From: Paenibacillus polygoni
GTDB lineage: Bacteria; Bacillota; Bacilli; Paenibacillales; Paenibacillaceae
Reading direction: 5' to 3'
DNA: 64,000 nt
Assembly (NCBI RefSeq): GCF_030263935.1
Contig: NZ_CP127162.1
Coordinates: forward strand, 1,559,501-1,623,500
The notes beneath the pieces are model-generated. The model saw only the letters and a program-made list of their open reading frames with translations, was not told where the DNA came from and made no database searches. Positions 27,830-37,465 of this stretch are shown in pieces; the stretch's first letter is position 1; every line of letters begins with the position of its first letter. Made by a program: the position numbers and the translations under genes.

Positions 27830-28357
27830 ATGAGTAAGGTTAAGGATAGGAATGAGCAAGAAAAAAGTGCATGGTTTGGTACTTGTTTTCGTGTGCGTTA
27901 TCAGGAAAGTGACCAAATGGGCGTTGTGTATCATGCCAATTATGTGAATTGGTTTGAGATTGGCAGAACCGAGATGATCCGCAGTCTTGGGCTGACATAT
28001 CGCAGCATGGAAGAAGCGGGAGTGCTGTTACCTGTAATCGGCCTTGATCTAAAATATAGAAAACCTGCCAAATATGATGATTGTGTAACGGTTTGGACTC
28101 GAATCAATCAAATGAGCAGTGTTCGGCTTACTTATGAGTATGAAGTGCGAAGAGATGAAGGGTTGTCCTTACATGGGCAAAGTCCGATCTCCTTAGGACC
28201 TATCCTCTCCTCTGCGGAGCTTCCAGGTGAGCTTCTTGTTACCGGTACAACACAGCATGCGTGGGTTAACGGTGATTTTCGCCCTGTTAGACTTGATAAA
28301 AGTTTTCCGAACCTGTACGATGCATTAAGTAAGGCTTTAAGGCTTGGAAGGGAGTAA
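27830..28357 (+). CDS. Acyl-CoA thioesterase, 4HBT hotdog family (YbgC-like)
   Basis: The first 130 residues are a hotdog-fold thioesterase with the 4HBT signature YQESDQMGVVYHANYVNWFE, where the Asp/Gln-Met-Gly-Val-Val-Tyr segment holds the catalytic region. The protein is 175 aa, and the last ~40 residues are a less conserved extension. Substrate preference among acyl-CoAs cannot be read. The ATG has AAAGGATGTG upstream. It is 6 bp ahead of fxsA and likely forms an operon with it. Confidence 0.85.
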   Translation: MSKVKDRNEQEKSAWFGTCFRVRYQESDQMGVVYHANYVNWFEIGRTEMIRSLGLTYRSMEEAGVLLPVIGLDLKYRKPAKYDDCVTVWTRINQMSSVRLTYEYEVRRDEGLSLHGQSPISLGPILSSAELPGELLVTGTTQHAWVNGDFRPVRLDKSFPNLYDALSKALRLGRE

Positions 28358-28363
28358 CCGTAC

Positions 28364-28759
28364 ATGCGAAATTGGATGTGGGCTGCGCTGTTAATCATTC
28401 CCGGTGTAGAATTGTTTGGATTTATATGGGTAAGTGAAAGAATCGGCGCTGGATCCACGATTTTGATGATTGTTTTAACATCGCTGATTGGGATCGCGAT
28501 GATGCAATTTGAAGGTCGTAAAGTAATGCAGGACACCCAGAGAGAAATGAAAAATGGCCAGGTGCCTGGCCGTAAGATGCTGGATGGCCTCTGTGTTTTT
28601 GTAGGGGGCATGCTGCTTGTCATCCCCGGATTTGTCACTGATATTATCGGCTTTACTCTTCTCTTTCCGCTAACAAGACCATTATACCGACTCTTTTTAT
28701 TGAAATGGCTGGAGAAGAAATTGAAAGAAGGCAAAATTAGAATTCATCGGCGATTCTGA
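28364..28759 (+). CDS. fxsA: FxsA family membrane protein
   Basis: A 131-aa protein with the FxsA pattern: a hydrophobic N-terminus with the PGVELFGF motif, a second helix (about 28-47), and a pair of hydrophobic segments around VFVGGMLLVIPGFVTDIIGF, ending in a basic tail. The family was named for suppressing F-plasmid exclusion of phage T7 in E. coli; its normal role is unknown. The B. subtilis member also lies between pyk and citZ. It ends at a terminator. Confidence 0.88.
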   Translation: MRNWMWAALLIIPGVELFGFIWVSERIGAGSTILMIVLTSLIGIAMMQFEGRKVMQDTQREMKNGQVPGRKMLDGLCVFVGGMLLVIPGFVTDIIGFTLLFPLTRPLYRLFLLKWLEKKLKEGKIRIHRRF

Positions 28760-28767
28760 TTATTTAT

Positions 28768-28803
28768 AGGAGCAGGAAGATTCATTTCTTTCTGCTCCTT
28801 TTT
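28768..28803 (+). terminator. Terminator after fxsA
   Basis: AGGAGCAGGAAGA pairs with TCTTTCTGCTCCT, with one G-T pair, and is followed by TTTT. Confidence 0.8.
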
Positions 28804-28842
28804 ATGGTAGGTAAATATATACATAAGGGTCCTTATTTGTCA

Positions 28843-28859
28843 ATGAAAGTGATTACAAA
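28843..28859 (+). promoter_or_regulatory. Candidate CcpA cre site upstream of citZ
   Basis: ATGAAAGTGATTACAAA matches the cre consensus TGWAANCGNTNWCA except for T in place of the central C. It ends 55 bp before the -35 of the citZ promoter. CcpA control of citZ is known in B. subtilis; the site itself is inferred. Confidence 0.35.
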
Positions 28860-28914
28860 AAAATACTTATGCCACTGAAAGAAATCTTTGATATCCTTTG
28901 AAACCTTCAAATTG

Positions 28915-28943
28915 TTCACATCATCGACAAAATCCAGTATGAT
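28915..28943 (+). promoter_or_regulatory. Sigma-A promoter of the citZ-icd-mdh operon
   Basis: TTCACA (28915-28920), 17-bp spacer and TATGAT (28938-28943), one mismatch each. The 5' leader would be about 115 nt. I see no clear riboswitch in the leader. Confidence 0.6.
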
Positions 28944-29065
28944 GATGGAAGTGATACTTTTACACATGATGTCTGCAGAGCCTAGAATTTCTTATGAATA
29001 TTTAATTATGTAACTGTTTTCATTTTTGATTAGAACTCTATTTTGTACAAAAGGAGAGGTGTAAA

Positions 29066-30178
29066 ATGACAGCTACCAAAGGACTTGAAGGCATTGTGGC
29101 GACAACTTCCTCAATCAGTTCTATTGTTGATGGCGTTCTCACTTATCGTGGGTATGATATTGATGATTTAGCATCAAATGCTTGCTTTGAAGAAGTTGCT
29201 TATCTGCTCTGGTTTGGCAAACTGCCGAACAGGATTGAACTTGATAACCTAAAACAGAAGCTGAGTGAATATGCACCTATTCCTGATGCCCTTATTTCTC
29301 AAATTAAATTATATCCAAAAAAACTAAACACTATGGCGGCTCTTCGTTCTGCCATTTCGGCTTTGGCGCTTTATGATGAGAATGCGGAAGATGATTCACA
29401 GGAAGCAAATGAGATCAAAGCAGTGAAATTGCAGGCTCAGCTTCCAACCATCGTTGCAGCGATTGCCCGAATTCGTGAAGGAAATGAACCCGTAGCGCCT
29501 AAACAGGGTGTATCCATCGCCGAGAATTTCCTGTATATGCTGACGGGTGAAGAACCATCCGAAACCTCTGTCAAAGCTCTTGATCAAGCACTTGTGCTTC
29601 ACGCAGACCACGAACTTAATGCCTCAACATTTGCTGCCCGAGTGACCGTAGCCACGCTCTCTGATATTTATTCAGGGGTGACTTCCGCTATCGGAGCGCT
29701 CAAAGGCCCTCTTCATGGTGGTGCCAATGAGGCGGTAATGAAGATGCTTAGTGAGATCGGTTCTGTAGAAAAACTCGAATCCTATATTCAAGATAAACTG
29801 GATAACCGCCAGAAGATTATGGGCTTTGGTCATCGGGTATATAAAAATGGCGATCCGCGTGCGAAACATCTGCAAAGAATGTCTCTTGAGCTTGGAGAAC
29901 AAAAAGGAAATACCGATTTGTATGAGATGTCAGTTCAGATTGAAGAATTGATTACCTCTCAAAAAGGTCTGAAACCGAATGTAGATTTCTATTCAGCCTC
30001 TGTGTACACACAGCTTGGTATTGATAGAGAATTATTCACACCGATTTTTGCCATTAGTCGTGTATCTGGATGGACTGCTCATATCCTGGAACAGCTTTCT
30101 GACAACCGGATTATTCGTCCTCGTGCAGAGTATACCGGTCCAACGAATCAGAAGTATATCCCGATTGAACGTCGCTAG
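29066..30178 (+). CDS. citZ: Citrate synthase
   Basis: A 370-aa type I/II citrate synthase of the short Gram-positive form. It has LLWFGKLPN, the histidine in LKGPLHGGANEAV, FGHRVYKNGDPRAK with the second catalytic histidine, and the catalytic aspartate in VDFYSASVY. It condenses oxaloacetate and acetyl-CoA. It is the first gene of citZ-icd-mdh, with AAAGGAGAGG before the ATG. Confidence 0.95.
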   Translation: MTATKGLEGIVATTSSISSIVDGVLTYRGYDIDDLASNACFEEVAYLLWFGKLPNRIELDNLKQKLSEYAPIPDALISQIKLYPKKLNTMAALRSAISALALYDENAEDDSQEANEIKAVKLQAQLPTIVAAIARIREGNEPVAPKQGVSIAENFLYMLTGEEPSETSVKALDQALVLHADHELNASTFAARVTVATLSDIYSGVTSAIGALKGPLHGGANEAVMKMLSEIGSVEKLESYIQDKLDNRQKIMGFGHRVYKNGDPRAKHLQRMSLELGEQKGNTDLYEMSVQIEELITSQKGLKPNVDFYSASVYTQLGIDRELFTPIFAISRVSGWTAHILEQLSDNRIIRPRAEYTGPTNQKYIPIERR

Positions 30179-30204
30179 TTACTAAGAAACATGTATAATA
30201 AAAG

Positions 30205-30255
30205 AAAGCGCCCTTGGCAATAGTTTCCGTGAAGGAAAATTGTTGCAGGGCTCTT
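30205..30255 (+). other. Imperfect hairpin between citZ and icd
   Basis: AAAGCGCCCTTGGCAATAGTTTCC can pair with GGAAAATTGTTGCAGGGCTCTT with mismatches. It has a T-poor 3' side, so it may be a processing or partial-termination element that adjusts icd-mdh relative to citZ. Confidence 0.4.
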
Positions 30256-30304
30256 CTATGCCCATGTAATGCTGTAGATTTACAAAACAAGGAGGAAATA
30301 TATT

Positions 30305-31600
30305 ATGCCAAACTTTGAAAAATTCGTACTCCCTACAGAAGGCGAGAAAATCACCATTGATAATGGACAGCTTCAAGTTCCTAATAACCCGATTATTCCT
30401 TTTATTGAAGGGGACGGAACAGGCCGCGATATTTGGAAAGCATCCAAACGCGTACTCGATGCGGCTGTTGAGAAAGCATATAACGGCGAAAAGAAAATTG
30501 CTTGGTATGAAGTTTTTGCGGGTGAAAAAGCATTTAATACATACGGTGAGTGGCTTCCTGCGGATACACTTGAAGCAATCCGTGAGTATATCGTAGCCAT
30601 TAAAGGACCACTTACTACACCAATCGGTGGCGGAATCCGTTCACTAAACGTTGCTCTTCGTCAAGAACTTGATCTGTATGTGTGCTTGCGTCCTGTACGT
30701 TATTTTGAAGGGGTACCTTCTCCGGTAAAACGTCCTGAACTTGTTGACATGGTCATTTTCCGTGAAAATACAGAAGACATTTATGCAGGGATTGAATACC
30801 AAGAAGGTTCTGAAGAAGTGAAAAAAGTAATCCAGTTCCTGCAACAGGAAATGGGCGCTAACAAAATTCGCTTCCCTGAAACTTCCGGTATCGGTATTAA
30901 ACCTGTTTCCTCCGAAGGATCCAAACGTCTTGTACGTGCTGCAGTTGAGTATGCAATTACTCATGGACGTAAGAGCGTTACGCTTGTACACAAAGGTAAT
31001 ATCATGAAATTTACAGAGGGTGCTTTCAAAAACTGGGGTTACGAAGTGGCTGAAGCTGAATTCGGCGATAAAGTCTTCACTTGGGCTCAGTATGATGAAA
31101 TCAAAGAAAAAGAAGGCACAGATGCAGCGAATGCGGCTCAAAAAGCAGCAGAAGATGCAGGTAAAATCATTATTAAAGATGCGATTGCAGATATCGCCCT
31201 TCAACAAGTGTTGACTCGTCCAGCTGAATTTGATGTGATTGCAACGCTCAACTTGAACGGTGACTACCTGTCTGATGCTCTAGCTGCACAAGTAGGCGGT
31301 ATCGGTATTGCACCGGGAGCGAACATCAACTATGTAACAGGACATGCGATCTTTGAAGCAACACATGGTACTGCTCCTAAATATGCAGACAAAGACGTAG
31401 TTAATCCAGGTTCCGTGATTTTGTCCGGTGTAATGCTTCTTGAACACTTGGGATGGCAAGAAGCGGCTGACCTGATCTATAAAGGTATGGAAACTTCCAT
31501 TAATAACAAAACCGTAACTTACGATTTTGCACGTTTGATGGATGGAGCAACCGAAGTGAAATGTTCCGAATTTGCTAATGAGATTATAAAAAACCTGTAA
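30305..31600 (+). CDS. icd: NADP-dependent isocitrate dehydrogenase
   Basis: 431 aa. [12 protein letters not shown] is the N-terminal strand. The substrate loop [20 protein letters not shown] carries the serine and arginines that bind isocitrate. [11 protein letters not shown] and [17 protein letters not shown] carry the metal aspartates. [15 protein letters not shown] is near the cofactor site. It oxidatively decarboxylates isocitrate to 2-oxoglutarate. AAGGAGG precedes the ATG. It is the middle gene of the TCA operon. Confidence 0.96.
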   Translation: MPNFEKFVLPTEGEKITIDNGQLQVPNNPIIPFIEGDGTGRDIWKASKRVLDAAVEKAYNGEKKIAWYEVFAGEKAFNTYGEWLPADTLEAIREYIVAIKGPLTTPIGGGIRSLNVALRQELDLYVCLRPVRYFEGVPSPVKRPELVDMVIFRENTEDIYAGIEYQEGSEEVKKVIQFLQQEMGANKIRFPETSGIGIKPVSSEGSKRLVRAAVEYAITHGRKSVTLVHKGNIMKFTEGAFKNWGYEVAEAEFGDKVFTWAQYDEIKEKEGTDAANAAQKAAEDAGKIIIKDAIADIALQQVLTRPAEFDVIATLNLNGDYLSDALAAQVGGIGIAPGANINYVTGHAIFEATHGTAPKYADKDVVNPGSVILSGVMLLEHLGWQEAADLIYKGMETSINNKTVTYDFARLMDGATEVKCSEFANEIIKNL

Positions 31601-31612
31601 GGAGCGAATCTA

Positions 31613-32554
31613 TTGACAATTCAGCGTAAAAAAATTACTGTCGTTGGAGCCGGGTTTACCGGAGCTACTACCGCACTTATGATAGCTCAGAAAGAACTTG
31701 GTGACGTTGTTCTTGTTGACATTCCTCAACTAGAGAACCCGACGAAGGGAAAAGCGCTTGATATGCTCGAAGCAAGCCCAATTCAAGGTTTTGATAGTAA
31801 CATCGTTGGTACTTCAGACTACGAAGATGCAGCTGATTCGGATATTGTCATTATCACTGCTGGAATTGCTCGGAAACCAGGCATGAGTCGTGATGATCTG
31901 GTGAACACCAATGCAGGGATTGTCAAATCGGTTTGTGAAAATATTAAGAGATATTGTCCTGATTCCATCGTGATTATATTAAGTAATCCAGTGGATGCGA
32001 TGACTTATGCTGCATACCATGCACTTGGTTTTCCTAAGAACCGTGTTATTGGGCAATCGGGTGTACTGGATACGGCTCGCTACTGTACTTTTATCGCTCA
32101 AGAACTGAATGTCTCTGTCGAGGATGTTCGGGGCTTCGTGCTTGGGGGTCATGGCGACGATATGGTACCTCTCGTACGTTACTCCAGTGTGGGCGGCATT
32201 CCTATCGAATCACTGATCTCAGAAGACCGGATAGAATCCATCGTAGAGCGAACTCGCGTTGGCGGTGGAGAAATCGTGAACTTGCTTGGTAACGGAAGTG
32301 CCTATTATGCGCCTGCTGCCTCCCTTGTACAAATGACGGAAGCTATTCTTAAGGATAAAAAGCGGATTATTCCTGTCATTGCTTATCTTGAAGGTGAATA
32401 TGGTTACCATGATCTATTTCTTGGTGTTCCTACGATCCTGGGCGGTGGCGGAATTGAGCGAATATTTGAACTTGATCTTACAGCAGAGGAAAAAGCAGCT
32501 CTTGATCAATCAGCTGAATCTGTGCGTAATGTCATGTCTGTGGTAACGGTATAG
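31613..32554 (+). CDS. mdh: Malate dehydrogenase
   Basis: A 313-aa LDH-like malate dehydrogenase: NAD loop [10 protein letters not shown], substrate arginines in [34 protein letters not shown] and the catalytic histidine in LGGHGDDMV. It interconverts malate and oxaloacetate. The TTG start has AAGGAG 8 bases upstream, 12 bp after icd. It ends the operon before a terminator. Confidence 0.96.
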   Translation: MTIQRKKITVVGAGFTGATTALMIAQKELGDVVLVDIPQLENPTKGKALDMLEASPIQGFDSNIVGTSDYEDAADSDIVIITAGIARKPGMSRDDLVNTNAGIVKSVCENIKRYCPDSIVIILSNPVDAMTYAAYHALGFPKNRVIGQSGVLDTARYCTFIAQELNVSVEDVRGFVLGGHGDDMVPLVRYSSVGGIPIESLISEDRIESIVERTRVGGGEIVNLLGNGSAYYAPAASLVQMTEAILKDKKRIIPVIAYLEGEYGYHDLFLGVPTILGGGGIERIFELDLTAEEKAALDQSAESVRNVMSVVTV

Positions 32555-32596
32555 GACTCATTTAATAATAAAATGAATAAATAGTGAATAAATGAT

Positions 32597-32631
32597 AAGG
32601 AAATCCTGTAAAAGAGCAGGGTTTCCTTTTC
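32597..32631 (+). terminator. Terminator of citZ-icd-mdh
   Basis: AAGGAAATCCTG pairs with CAGGGTTTCCTT, loop TAAAAGAG, followed by T. Confidence 0.85.
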
Positions 32632-32752
32632 TTTATGCCTCATAATCAGTATAATTTGAGAGATAGGAATAAAGTCATTATTATTGTCCATGGATTGATT
32701 CCGGCTTTATTTCTATGGGTAAGATCATAATAAAATAGTAGGAAAGGAGTGA

Positions 32753-33181
32753 ATGGAAAAAATGGGTTCAATTTTTTATTTTGTACACATCCTTGGTGCG
32801 GTCTCCGTAGGTTATTATCTATTACTTCCTTTTGTGGTTAGTGCACTTATGAAACTAGCAGCACCCGCTCAAGAGGGAAGTATTGCCGCAGTAAGAACAT
32901 TCAATCGTGTTGCTCAATACGGTTTGATCATTCAGTTTATTAGCGGTGGATACATCATGAGTCAAGGAGATTACTCTGTTTCCTGGATGATTCTTGTTGT
33001 TGTGATCTTCGTAGCCATGCTGGCGATTGGTGGTATTATGGGTAAATCCCTGCGTCTAGGGATTGCAGGTATTCAAGAAAAACGAGATATCAGTGCAGAA
33101 AAAAATAAACTGCGTATGTTCAGTATTATTTTGGCTGTATTGCTGCTTGTGATGCTTGGAATCATGGTCTACCCTTGGTAG
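32753..33181 (+). CDS. Four-helix membrane protein, unknown function
   Basis: 142 aa with four predicted membrane helices (about 8-33, 50-68, 77-96 and 120-140). A conserved-looking His lies in the first helix (FVHILGAVSVGYY), as in CopD/DUF2269-type integral proteins, to which it has a general resemblance. I cannot name the family firmly. AAAGGAG lies 3 bases before ATG 32753 and 12 before an in-frame ATG at 32762, so the second may be the true start. It is monocistronic between terminators. Confidence 0.7.
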   Translation: MEKMGSIFYFVHILGAVSVGYYLLLPFVVSALMKLAAPAQEGSIAAVRTFNRVAQYGLIIQFISGGYIMSQGDYSVSWMILVVVIFVAMLAIGGIMGKSLRLGIAGIQEKRDISAEKNKLRMFSIILAVLLLVMLGIMVYPW

Positions 33182-33239
33182 AAACCAGGTAAGGATACAT
33201 ATCGATATAGAGTATTCATCAACCTATATATCTTGAAAT

Positions 33240-33287
33240 AAGGCAGAATCATACGCAAGTATTTGCGGAAGGTTCTGTCTTTTTTGC
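33240..33287 (+). terminator. Terminator in the gap before the SDR gene
   Basis: A stepped hairpin GGCAGAATC...GCAA/TTGC...GGTTCTGTC is followed by TTTTTT. The remainder of the gap 33182-33503 shows no gene. Confidence 0.7.
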
Positions 33288-33503
33288 GTTTTCTTCAGAA
33301 AAGGGTTGAGTTTTCTTTTCATAGAGTGGGCAAGAAAGTTTCATTAATCAGAGGACGGGTAAAATCATAACGAAGAGGATGACTAATAGTCTACTGATAG
33401 GAAGTAAAGATTTACGTATAAGGACAGTAAGATTAGCCATCCTATAACTTGTTTATGAAAATACGTGATTAAACATTCTAGAAAAGGAAGGGAGAACAAG
33501 ATA

Positions 33504-34367
33504 ATGTCAGAGAACCAAAATAAAATTTTTCCTCCACAGCAACAAAGCAAACAGCCAGGGATTGAATCAGAAATGACCCCAAGACCGAAGTACAAGGGAG
33601 AATCCTATAAAGCAGCAGGGAAATTGAAAGGAAAGAATGCTCTGATTACGGGCGGTGACAGTGGAATTGGACGTGCTGTAGCCGTTGCGTACGCAAAAGA
33701 AGGTGCAAACGTATCGATCGTCTACTTAGATGAACATAGCGATGCGGAGGAGACAAAGAAATGCGTAGAGCAAGAGGGAGTGAAGTGTCTTCTGATCCCA
33801 GGTGATATTCGGGATTCCGCATTCTGCAGCGAAGCGATTAAACAAACGGTAGAGGAATTAGGCGGACTAGATATTCTAGTGAACAACGCAGCAGAACAGC
33901 ATCCACAGCAGAACTTTGAAGATATTACCGATGAACAGCTGGAAAAAACGTTCCGTACGAACATATTCAGTATGTTCTATATGACAAGAGCAGCAATGCC
34001 TCATTTAACAAGCGGCAGTGCAGTCATTAATACGACTTCCATCACGGCTTACCGTGGCAGTGAAAATCTAATCGATTACTCTGCTACGAAAGGCGCCATT
34101 ACTGCTTTCACACGTTCCTTGTCCATGCATGTGGCCGATAAAGGAATCAGAGTAAATGCGGTAGCACCGGGTCCAATCTGGACTCCGCTCATTCCTTCTA
34201 CTTTTGATGAAAAGAAAGTAAGTGAATTCGGAGCTACGCAGCCAATGAAACGTCCAGGTGAACCGGAAGAACTCGCGCCAGCTTATGTATATCTCGCATC
34301 CAGTGATTCTTCTTACGTAAGCGGACAAGTAATCCATGTAAACGGTGGAGAAGTAGTGAACGGTTAA
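33504..34367 (+). CDS. Short-chain dehydrogenase/reductase (YhdF/YdaD-like)
   Basis: 287 aa from ATG 33504, which has GGAAGGGAG upstream. The frame extends to 33465 without a ribosome site. An N-terminal Gln/Pro-rich tail (about 45 residues, FPPQQQSKQPG) is typical of the YhdF/YdaD stress-related SDR branch. The Rossmann motif is GGDSGIGRA, with NNAAEQ and catalytic YSATK. It probably uses NAD(P). The substrate is unknown; relatives in Bacillus belong to the general stress response. Confidence 0.85.
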   Translation: MSENQNKIFPPQQQSKQPGIESEMTPRPKYKGESYKAAGKLKGKNALITGGDSGIGRAVAVAYAKEGANVSIVYLDEHSDAEETKKCVEQEGVKCLLIPGDIRDSAFCSEAIKQTVEELGGLDILVNNAAEQHPQQNFEDITDEQLEKTFRTNIFSMFYMTRAAMPHLTSGSAVINTTSITAYRGSENLIDYSATKGAITAFTRSLSMHVADKGIRVNAVAPGPIWTPLIPSTFDEKKVSEFGATQPMKRPGEPEELAPAYVYLASSDSSYVSGQVIHVNGGEVVNG

Positions 34368-34393
34368 TAACAACAGCTATAACTTAACTAATT

Positions 34394-34431
34394 AGGTCTT
34401 GTACGGTCTTACATCCGTATGAGACCTTTTT
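34394..34431 (+). terminator. Terminator after the SDR gene
   Basis: AGGTCT (34394-34399) and AGACCT (34422-34427) enclose ACGG/CCGT and are followed by TTTTT. Confidence 0.8.
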
Positions 34432-34528
34432 ACATTAATTTGATAAAATTTACATAACGATCGAAGTACGCTGTTTAATGTATGGTATGATCAATTTGAT
34501 AGAATTAGGGAAAGGAATCGGATATGAT

Positions 34529-35494
34529 ATGGGATCTTGGTCACTTCGATTTGCAGCCTGGTTTGAGAAATATATGTTTGCTATTATTCCATTGACCCTA
34601 ATTGTAGGGATTATGTTTTCTGAACTCTTTTTACCATTTGTATCCTGGGTTCCCTACTTGTTTGGCTTTGTCACGTTTGTCATGGCTTTGGGATGTGGTC
34701 TTACTCATTTGAAAAATGTAGTATACAAACCGATGCCTGTATTTATTACACTGCTTCTAGCTCATGTGCTCACCCCTCTTATAGCTTTTGCGCTTGGAGC
34801 CGCTCTGTTTGGCCCGGGTTCTGACTATACGGTGGGATTGGTCTTATTCTCAATTATTCCTTTAGGCGTTTCTTCGGTATTATGGGTCGGCATGTCTTAT
34901 GGAAGTGTGCCCTTAATGCTTGCCATGGTAGTTGTAGATTCAGCACTTAGTCCGCTTACGGTACCTGGGCTCATTGAACTTTTTTTTGGAGCTGCTATCA
35001 AATTTGACACCGTATCCCTTGTGAAGGATCTCTTGTTAATTATCGTGGTTCCTACTGTACTTGGCGTTGCCATCTACGAAATTTCAAAAGGAAAATTCAA
35101 AGCATGGTCTGCTCCCGTTACATTGCCTATTTCAAAAATATTCTTCGCTGCAGTCGTACTCCTCAATGCGGCAGCCATCGCTCCTCATATAAGAACATTG
35201 GAAACAAGTGTTATTCTCGTATCTATTGCCGTCATATTGTTAGTTGCGCTATGCTATGGTATTGGATTTGCAGGCTCTTATCTAATGAGAAATGTTTCCC
35301 GGGAAATAAGGGTGACGATGTCTTATGCAGCTGGAATGCGTAATATATCACTCGGGCTTGTTCTTGCGATGGGATATTTTTCGCCGCAAGCAGCGATTCC
35401 TGTTGTGCTTGGAATTATGGTTCAGCAGCCGCTTGCAACACTGCATCATGCGCTATTGCAACGTTTTGTTCCCGTTCAAAAAGAAGAAATGTAA
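34529..35494 (+). CDS. Bile acid:sodium symporter (BASS) family transporter
   Basis: About 321 aa from ATG 34529 (MGSWSLRFAAWFEKYM), which follows AAAGGAA at 11 bases. The frame is open to 34478. It has nine to ten membrane helices with the BASS patterns GLTHLKNVV, a helix with GVSSVLWVGMSYGSVPL, and YAAGMRNISLGLVLA in the core domain. Family members couple sodium to uptake of organic acids (bile acids, pyruvate, pantoate); the substrate here is unknown. It is 47 bp ahead of phoR and may share its transcript. Confidence 0.85.
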   Translation: MGSWSLRFAAWFEKYMFAIIPLTLIVGIMFSELFLPFVSWVPYLFGFVTFVMALGCGLTHLKNVVYKPMPVFITLLLAHVLTPLIAFALGAALFGPGSDYTVGLVLFSIIPLGVSSVLWVGMSYGSVPLMLAMVVVDSALSPLTVPGLIELFFGAAIKFDTVSLVKDLLLIIVVPTVLGVAIYEISKGKFKAWSAPVTLPISKIFFAAVVLLNAAAIAPHIRTLETSVILVSIAVILLVALCYGIGFAGSYLMRNVSREIRVTMSYAAGMRNISLGLVLAMGYFSPQAAIPVVLGIMVQQPLATLHHALLQRFVPVQKEEM

Positions 35495-35541
35495 AATACA
35501 ATGTTTAGAATAACTATATAAAGGATGAGTAAATAACGCAT

Positions 35542-37359
35542 ATGAAGACTTTTCGTTTTCGGCTTACCGCCATTATGATGACGCTGATCTTTATTTCTGT
35601 CTTAGCGGCAGGTGTGGCTCTGGGTCAAGTATTCAAAGAAGTACATATTAATGCCCTTGAAGAGAATATGGTGCGTGAGATTAAACTGTTGCAAACCCAT
35701 TTTCCTTTTATGAAGACGCAAGGGGATCGTGAAACGGTAATCAAATACTATACAGAAAAAGCCACAGAACTTGAGGAACTCACCGATTCTAGAACGACGT
35801 TCATTCTTAGAGATGGTACGGTCATTGGTGATTCGGAGCATAATGCATCAAAAATGGATAATCATTTAAACCGTGAGGAAATTACATCCATCACGGAAGG
35901 GACTACTCCATACGGACATTCGATTCGAACGAGTGAAACACTTGGCGATAAGATGTTATATATCGCGCTTCCTGTAACTTCATCAGATGGGAACTTTGAT
36001 GGGTATATCAGGCTTTCTATGAGCTTGAAAGCAGTGGAGGAAGGTCTAGGCCGAGGCTGGTTTCTTATGTTTATCACTCTTATTATTTTGTTTGTACTAG
36101 TGGCATTTGTTTGCTATCGGGTGGGGAAAAGTCTTACAAGTCCTATTGAACATATTACGAAGGTAGCGAATCAAATATCGAAACTGGATTATGATGCAAG
36201 AGTTAAATTTAATCGTGATGATGAAATCGGCCAACTGGGGAAAGCGATTAACGGTATGGCTGACAGCCTGCAGACTCAGCTGAAAATGATCCGTGACAGC
36301 GAAGATTTGGTTCAGAGTGTAATGAGCAATATGACAGGTGGTATTATTATGATTGATGCCACGCAAAATATAGCTGTGCTCAATAAAGAAAGTGAGCGTA
36401 TGCTTGGTATTGAACAGCATCGTGTGATGGGCAGACCCTATCATGAACTGAAAAAAAGACATTATGAGTTAACGAAACTCATTGAATCTTCTATAGATCA
36501 TAGAGATCGTATCCATGAAGAGGTGCGTTTATATACACCTGAAGAATTAATTGTTGGTTTAGACGGTGTTCCGATGTTCGAGAACGATGGAAGTTATCGA
36601 GGGATGCTATTTTTACTTCAAGATATCACAGCCATTCGGCGTCTCGAAAATATACGGAGTGAATTTGTAGCCAATGTATCCCATGAATTGAAGACACCAG
36701 TAGCAGCCGTGAAAGGTTTTGCAGAGACACTTCTAAGCGGTGCGGTAAAGGATGAGGAAACCGTACGATCCTTTTTGCAAATTATATATGATGAAGGGGA
36801 CCGTTTAAACCGCCTCATTGGTGACATATTAGAATTATCGAAAATCGAATCGAAAAGATCTAACCTGGATTGCTCTCCGGTTCATCTTCATTCGTTCTTT
36901 GATATGGTGATCGGAACGCTAAGCAATGAAGCAGAGAAAAAACAGATCCGTCTTCTTGTAGATGTGCCTAATGAATTATTTATGGAAGCGGATGAGGATA
37001 AGCTGAAACAGATCTTTTTGAATCTAATCAGTAATGGGATTAACTATACTCTTGAAGGTGGACAAGTGAAAATTCAGGCATCCATTGACAAGAATGAAGG
37101 AGAAGAGAAGATCGTTTTCCAAATTAGTGATACGGGGATCGGTATACCAAAAGCCGACTTACCTAGAGTGTTTGAACGGTTTTACCGGGTAGATAAAGGG
37201 AGATCGCGTAATTCAGGCGGTACAGGACTAGGACTATCCATTGTGAAACATTTGGTTGAACTGCATCACGGAACGTTAATGGTGGAGAGCGAGCTTGGTA
37301 CGGGAACGACCTTTACCGTCGTCTTACCGCTTCTTCAGGAACATGCGGATGAGGAATAG
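35542..37359 (+). CDS. phoR: Phosphate-sensing histidine kinase PhoR (PnpS type)
   Basis: A 605-aa membrane kinase: helix 1 (about 8-30), an extracytoplasmic sensor domain (31-170), helix 2 (173-194), HAMP (195-248), PAS (about 252-365), a HisKA dimerisation domain with FVANVSHELKTP (phospho-acceptor H381), and a HATPase with SNGINYT (N box), DTGIGIP, FERFYRVDKGRSR and GGTGLGLSI. It phosphorylates PhoP at low phosphate. The kinase gene precedes the regulator gene, the reverse of phoPR in B. subtilis. A weak ribosome site (GGATGAG) lies upstream. Confidence 0.9.
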   Translation: MKTFRFRLTAIMMTLIFISVLAAGVALGQVFKEVHINALEENMVREIKLLQTHFPFMKTQGDRETVIKYYTEKATELEELTDSRTTFILRDGTVIGDSEHNASKMDNHLNREEITSITEGTTPYGHSIRTSETLGDKMLYIALPVTSSDGNFDGYIRLSMSLKAVEEGLGRGWFLMFITLIILFVLVAFVCYRVGKSLTSPIEHITKVANQISKLDYDARVKFNRDDEIGQLGKAINGMADSLQTQLKMIRDSEDLVQSVMSNMTGGIIMIDATQNIAVLNKESERMLGIEQHRVMGRPYHELKKRHYELTKLIESSIDHRDRIHEEVRLYTPEELIVGLDGVPMFENDGSYRGMLFLLQDITAIRRLENIRSEFVANVSHELKTPVAAVKGFAETLLSGAVKDEETVRSFLQIIYDEGDRLNRLIGDILELSKIESKRSNLDCSPVHLHSFFDMVIGTLSNEAEKKQIRLLVDVPNELFMEADEDKLKQIFLNLISNGINYTLEGGQVKIQASIDKNEGEEKIVFQISDTGIGIPKADLPRVFERFYRVDKGRSRNSGGTGLGLSIVKHLVELHHGTLMVESELGTGTTFTVVLPLLQEHADEE

Positions 37360-37397
37360 ATGATCAGATAGATATCAGATCAGTTAGACTCGCATAT

Positions 37398-37429
37398 TTT
37401 ACACCACGATAACAATGTGATGATATTAT
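37398..37429 (+). promoter_or_regulatory. PhoP-box promoter before phoP
   Basis: TTTACA (37398-37403) and ATAACA (37409-37414) sit at an 11-bp period, as in B. subtilis PhoP sites. A TATTAT -10 (37424-37429) follows after 9 bp. This suggests autoregulation of phoP separately from phoR. Confidence 0.55.
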
Positions 37430-37465
37430 GGACTGAATGAACATGAAAAGAAAGCAGGGGATACC

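Noticed and set aside
34429..34454. Pho box before the BASS transporter gene
   Set aside because: Two TTTACA hexamers are 20 bp apart, not at an 11-bp period, and one lies in a terminator tail.
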